A stretch of 64,000 bases of DNA from Takakia lepidozioides. Taxonomy: Eukaryota; Streptophyta; Takakiopsida; Takakiales; Takakiaceae. Numbering within the stretch: position 1 is the stretch's first letter; each line of letters starts with the position of its first letter. The stretch covers positions 13,330,001 through 13,394,000 of the forward strand of contig CM060734.1 of assembly GCA_030704615.1 (NCBI GenBank), written 5' to 3'. Of this stretch, positions 59,101-64,000 are shown one piece after another. The translations under genes and the position numbers were made by a program. The notes under the pieces were generated by a model, which had not been told where the DNA came from, did no database searches, and saw only the letters and a program-made list of their open reading frames with translations.

Positions 59101-60460
59101 CTGCACCTCGTGGCTGGCCACCTCGTCCTCTCTGGGCTGCTCCACCTCGCCCCCGGCCACCATTGTTCCCTTGGAACTGGCCTGGGCGCAACTCAGGATG
59201 CAAACCATAACACTGGGCCTCTCCATGCCCGTGCTTGCCACAATGCCCACACTGCAACTGTGCAGGCTGTGCATGTGCCGACCCTTTGCCTCCTCTGGGC
59301 AATCCTTCTTGACATGGGGTCCTCCACATGTCCAGCACACCACATCCGCCCGTTGTTGGCCAGCAAATGAAGGGAGAGACCCCTGCATCTGAGGTCCTCT
59401 CTGCCCTTCCCTGAGCTTCACCTGAGCCCCTTGTTGCCTTGAGCACGTTGAGGTAGTGGTTGGCTAGGAGCACCACTACCCCGTGGTGTCTCCTTAGCAA
59501 ATCCCACCATGACCACTCGTTCCTCCACCATGTTGAGCTCTATCCGCTCTGCCAGCAAAAACACATTTGCTAAGGTGGGTTGGGCCGCTTGTAGGAGAGT
59601 TGCATCCCGCACCCTTCCTCAGCTCCTTGTCCAATATCCCATACCAGAATTGGACTGCCTGAGCTTCCGTAACCCCTTGGGTTACATTTATCAAGCGCCT
59701 CATGCGAGTGAAAGCCTCCCTCAAGCTCTCGGTCGGCTTCCGTTGGAACTCTTGCAAGCTCCGCAACTTCTCTGTCCTCACCCCTTGGTAGTTCCCTCTC
59801 AACTCTTCGAAGAACTCCACAACAGGGTTGAAGGCAGGCACGGGTGCTAGTGCTGGTGCGGTAGTGGCTTGGGTGGACGTCGTAGCTACTGTACCACCAG
59901 TCCCACTGCTGCTTGCTGAAGCTGCCGGTGGCGGCAGGTGTAGCCACTGCCCTCGTGGCTCTAGTGCCCCTAGTGATGGAGACATAGTCGGGTGACCAGT
60001 ACATCCTCCACTCCTCGATCTCAACCTCATGCCCCCGCCTGAACTCATGGTAATCATCCATAGGCGGCCCTCAAGGTGCTGAAACAGCCCTTCCATGCCA
60101 TGAAAGGCGTAAATAGTGTGGATTGCGCATTTGCTGCAAATCACACCAACTATCAAACTCTTGGATAAAATCATCCAACTCGATGGTGCCCACCGCCCAG
60201 AGTACCTTCGTGGCCCCTTGGTAGCTCCATACATCTCCTCCATTGTGTCCCACAACAATGGCAAAGAAACAACTTGCACCGCCGGTATGAGTCCTCCTGA
60301 TTCACAATCCGAATCAGAACCTTCCGTGGAAGACACAGGAGGTGAAGGTGGCCTAAACCGCACACCTCGTCTCGTGTACCCACTAGTATCGCTAGTGCTC
60401 GAACCGGCACTGTCCCCAGCAACTAGTGGCACCTCCGTGTTGACACTCAACCGGTCATGA
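56177..60460 (-). pseudogene. Ty3/gypsy element II gag-protease-methyltransferase, truncated in RT
   Basis: Read right to left: gag (60,450 to about 59,000) with the same zinc knuckles, protease (VLLDSGAQPLMLG near 58,260), C5 methyltransferase (LLDLFGG near 57,580; ENV region near 57,180; ERERAMGFTTGTTA near 56,740), and the start of RT, cut at 56,177. It is highly similar to element I and keeps sense codons at the ten sites where element I has stops. Its own faults are frameshifts, for example near 60,230 and around the PCQ motif at about 57,290, where PCQ is lost. No RT palm, RNase H, integrase or PHD remains. Confidence 0.8.
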
Positions 60461-61916
60461 ACATGTCCCTAACCCCCTCTCCACAAGGTAACCGGGTAGA
60501 GAACCTGTTGCGGCTTATGGTTTGGAATACTAAGTTCCTAACATAGCCTACACCTGTACCTGCATCCACCGCAAGCACTCCTATGGTTGGCTGGTCATCA
60601 CCTCCACCTCACCACAGGAGAAACAATGATGGTCTGGCTGGTCATCCCAGCCTCACCATCGACAGCATGCTCTAGGACTGGCCGGTGATCAAATCCGGAC
60701 AATCACCTATAAAAACAAGCGCCCACACAAAACTAGCATGGCGCACAGTCAAGCATGCAGGTATGGAGGGGATCCAAACACAAGAAATCAGATCGACAAC
60801 TCCCCCACACCAAAAACAACTCCACGGTGTTGCTCCTGCAAGGACACCCCAGCCCAAACCCGGACTGACTCTTGCCTCCACCTACGGAAAGGTCTTGGCC
60901 TAATGAGAGGGTGGAAAACTACGAGGAAGAGAAGCTAAAGCAATGCCTAACCCCAGCATGCTCTCATCCCAACACTCTGCCTCTCCTCTCTACCCTCACT
61001 TGCATGACCATGGGAATATCATGAAGATACTCCTCAAACCGCCCTCCACGAGCTTCAAAATTCGGCCTTCCAGACCACATGCCAGTCCTTAGGCAGTCCA
61101 CCAGTGCCTCCACGAGTCAGCACAGGCCGTCCACAGGTCAACACGGGCCACCACAGACCAGCACAGGCCCACACAGCTCACTGGTCACAGCCGTCACAGT
61201 CCCACAGGCCACTGGGCACAGCCCGCCCCTCACAGCCGTCACAGCCTCAAGGCCACTGGGCACAGCCTGTCACAGCCTGACACAGCCGTCACAGCCCCAC
61301 AGGGCACCGGGCCCACAGTCACAGCCCATCACAGCCCACACGCACCGTCACAGCCTGCCTGTCACAGCCCTCACAGCCCGTCACAGCCCCAAAGGCCTCA
61401 GGCACGGCCTGTCACAGCCCCTCACACCAGCCCCAAGGCCATGGGCACGGCCTGTCACAGCCCCTCACAGCCCGTCACAGCCCCAAAGGCCTCAGGCACG
61501 GCCTGTCACAGCCCCTCACAGCCCGTCACAGCCCAAAGGCCATGGGCACGGCCTGTCACAGCCCTCACAGCCCGTCACAGCCTCAAAGGCCCACGGCCTG
61601 TCACAGCCGTCACAGCCCCAAAGGCCATGGGCACAGCCTGTCACAGCAGCCTGTCACAGCCCGTCACTGCCCCACAGGGCACAGGGCACAGCCACACAGC
61701 CCTCACCCGTCACAGCCTGACACAGCCGTGACAGCTTGCACAGCCTGTCACCCCACACATGGCCGCTCTGGAAGTTTAGCCATTTCTCCAAGGGGTTTAG
61801 CCACGCCAAGCTAGGGTTTGTGTCTCTTGGACTCTAGGCTTCTTTCCACCGAGCTATGGTGGCTGTGAGGAAATCAGCAAGGTATCCTTGCTCTTTCGGC
61901 TCCCACACACCACCAT
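60461..61916 (-). other. Leader of element II between LTR and gag
   Basis: Non-coding on the minus strand. 60,461-60,720 matches the sequence before gag in element I. 61,090-61,750 is a simple array of cacagcccgtcacagcccc strings (units of 10-50 bp), in which long open frames are artefacts. A TGG lies directly inside the LTR-like boundary at 61,916, where a tRNA primer site would be expected, but I could not match it to a tRNA. Confidence 0.55.
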
Positions 61917-63614
61917 AGTAGCCCTAAGCCATGAGGTGGTTGCCACAAACCAAGCCTTCTTTCTCACTTAGCCTCCCAAACACGCCACTAAACTCAATGG
62001 CAACACAACCAAGCCATGCTGGTTCCCAGCCCTTGTGAGCACCTCATTCAAGCATTCTCATTGGCCATAGCATCTTGTCTTAGAGCCTATTCCAGCCCTC
62101 TACAATCTGTTGCTTCCAGAGTTGCGTCTCCTTTCAGCTTGAGTTGAAACCCCAACTCACATAGGCCTCCAAGTGCTGTTTCTTTCACTCCAAGTGGAAA
62201 GCGCACCCTAGACCTTCCGTTCTAGCTCTCTAAGGCTTGAAAACAAGAGCCTCAATGGGCTGAAGGCATGCTCCACACATGCCCACTCTCACCATAAGAG
62301 AATCAGCTCATTTGCTTCATTTCTTGCACCCACAAACCTGATAATACAAGCTTCAGCAGGCTTGAAAGCATGCTCTACATCCCACGGGAAACCAGCCCCT
62401 TCCTTCCTTTCTTGCACTCCACACCTAAAAGTGCAAGCCTTCACCAGGCTGATAGCATGCTCACACATACATTGCCCTCACATAAGGGAAGTCAGCCCTT
62501 CCCTCTTCCTTTGCTTGCCCTCCAAGCTTGAAGATGGAAGCTTCAATGAGCTGAATACATGCTCCACACATGCAACCTCTTCACACAAGAGATATCAGCC
62601 CCCTATCTTGGCTCCTTGGCCTCCTTGATGCTCTCTAAGACAAGACTAAGCACTCCATAGCCTTTGCCAAGCTCCTGAAACCTAAGGCTTACATTTCCAG
62701 CCACAAGACACTTCTCTTGTGGTGCAAGAGCTCTTCTTCCAAGCTCTGAAACCCTAGGTGCACATTCCATGGCCTTGCCGCACCTCTTAGCTCCTGTTCC
62801 AGCCCTGCTCTTGCCATGACAAGAGCCCTCTCAATGCTGAAGCTCGAGATTGAAACCCAATCTCACCATACTCCACAAAGTGCACTGATTTGCCCCAAGC
62901 CAAATCAGCCCTTTCGCTTGGTCTTGCAATCCTTCACACAATGAAAGCTCGCATTCCCAAGTCCAGTTCTCAGCTTTGCCACCAAAGCCACTATAACCTG
63001 CTCTTGACTGGTCCTCTTCCCAATCGTGCTTGCTCATGCATGTACACAATCTGAAACATCAAGGTGCTCTGGAATTACCTGCGTATGGTGCTTTCATCTC
63101 TGAAGCTGAAAGATCGAATGCCAAGGTTTACCACCTCGTAACCCACATCGCCTCCGCTTCTAACAACCAAGAGCTCCACGATGCTCCTTGCATAACAACT
63201 TGGTTTCCCTCATTTTCAAGCAAAAACCACAAGTGCTACAACTAACTCGTATCTAGCACTCATAGATACGAGCTCATCTTTCTCGAGTGATAAAGAAGAA
63301 GAATACAAGCACAAACTCATGCGAGCTCACAAAGCTGAAGCATAAACTCATGCATATATAACCTCATCACTCAAACACAAGTCAAGCCAAGTGCACCCCA
63401 CGCCATGGGGAATCCACACTACGGCGCCATAGCTAGGCGCGGTGAGGCTCAACTCGAGAAAGATGAGCCTCCCACGCTTGCCGTGAAGATAACCACTCCA
63501 GGGCCTAAATCTGCCTTGACCCCTGGATTGACACTTGGGCCAATCCCAAATGTCAATATGTAAAAGCTAGCTATTTCCTAGCTAGTTTCACACTAGTGGT
63601 AAAATAACTTGACA
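61917..63614 (-). repeat. Large LTR-like repeat, right copy (1.7 kb)
   Basis: Same repeat as 49,808-51,313, about 190 bp longer through internal indels. On the minus strand it lies upstream of gag, as a 5' LTR should. The flank outside (63,615) is satellite, and no target duplication is shared with the left copy. Confidence 0.7.
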
Positions 63615-64000
63615 GGAGACACAACAGACTAATATATCATTTGCCTCCCCATCGACGCGCTCCCCCCTCAAGCCATTCCACAATTTAAATTTATTTTAAG
63701 CCAATAAATAGGTTTGCACTGCCTTTCAGTGGGGGTTTTTGGCACGTATCGATTTTGTTCTGCGGCTTCCAGCATCCCACGGCTACTCCCCCGCCAAAAA
63801 TTGAAACTTGGCCAGTGTGTTCAATGTACCCTCTGATACGTCCCAGTGTAATACGAGATCAATCGAAAATCGTTCGATTGTCCAATGAGGCGTTCACTTG
63901 TCATCTGGTTTTTGTTCAATGCGAAAAAGAAATCCTGCAATGCATGCACGGCTATTGCACCCATTGAACGGATGTGGTTGAAACCCCTCTTTTGCCTGCA
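63615..64000. repeat. 403-bp satellite, inverted, runs off the window
   Basis: It is the reverse complement of one unit of arrays 1 and 2, starting at ggagacacaacagactaata and continuing past the window end. Confidence 0.9.

Noticed and set aside
61079-61814. 213-codon Ser/His/Pro-rich frame
   Set aside because: It is a translation of cacagcccgtcacagcccc simple repeats.

Overview
The window reads as nuclear DNA of a plant-lineage (streptophyte) eukaryote, most plausibly a charophyte alga; a Chara-like genome is my best guess from gene style only. Supporting signs are GT-AG introns, the last two exons of a plant-type SH3P (BAR-SH3 trafficking) gene, Ty3/gypsy and MULE-type elements, hAT-like MITEs and very heavy palindromic satellite content. 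Host genes are nearly absent. The window is a nested graveyard of mobile elements, two of which carry DNA methyltransferase-type genes.

Left part (1-23,740). After Ty3/gypsy debris, a MULE-like transposase gene (GCM/WRKY-like zinc finger, DDE core, SWIM finger) is cut into two halves, 3,368-4,364 and 18,157-20,330. Between them lies a 13.8-kb DNA transposon (4,365-18,148) with 21-bp terminal inverted repeats and an 8-bp target duplication. Removing it with one duplication copy restores the target reading frame. This element carries two divergent genes. One is a decayed transposase of the same family (minus strand). The other is an open, multi-exon gene (plus strand) with a ParB-like DGxHR domain followed by a DNA N6/N4-type methyltransferase-like core in which the DPPY motif is degenerate. 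Palindromic arrays built on a GGCGCC core occur near the left end, in the centre and inside one intron of the methyltransferase gene. SH3P exons lie at 22,242-22,666.

Middle part (23,740-49,800). A 403-bp satellite is followed by an unidentified minus-strand ORF. Then comes a Ty3/gypsy element (I) whose polyprotein carries a cytosine-5 DNA methyltransferase between protease and reverse transcriptase and a PHD finger after integrase. Next is a tandem duplication of about 3.5 kb with a RING-H2 gene (one copy open, one broken). Each duplicate contains an hAT-like MITE, and a third MITE copy lies at 45,359. The rest is palindromic satellites, AT-rich DNA, a purine-rich stretch and a TA-flanked MITE.

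Right part (49,800-64,000). Two LTR-like repeats of 1.5-1.7 kb bracket a diverged, broken second copy of the ParB-methyltransferase gene (plus strand), more 403-bp satellite, and a second copy (II) of the methyltransferase-bearing Ty3 element (minus strand, truncated in RT). The window ends in the same satellite, inverted.

Two unrelated classes of element here have each picked up a DNA-methylation enzyme. At ten places where element I has a stop codon, element II has a sense codon, and every difference is a C-to-T or G-to-A change, mostly CAG to TAG. That is what decay by deamination of methylated cytosine would leave.
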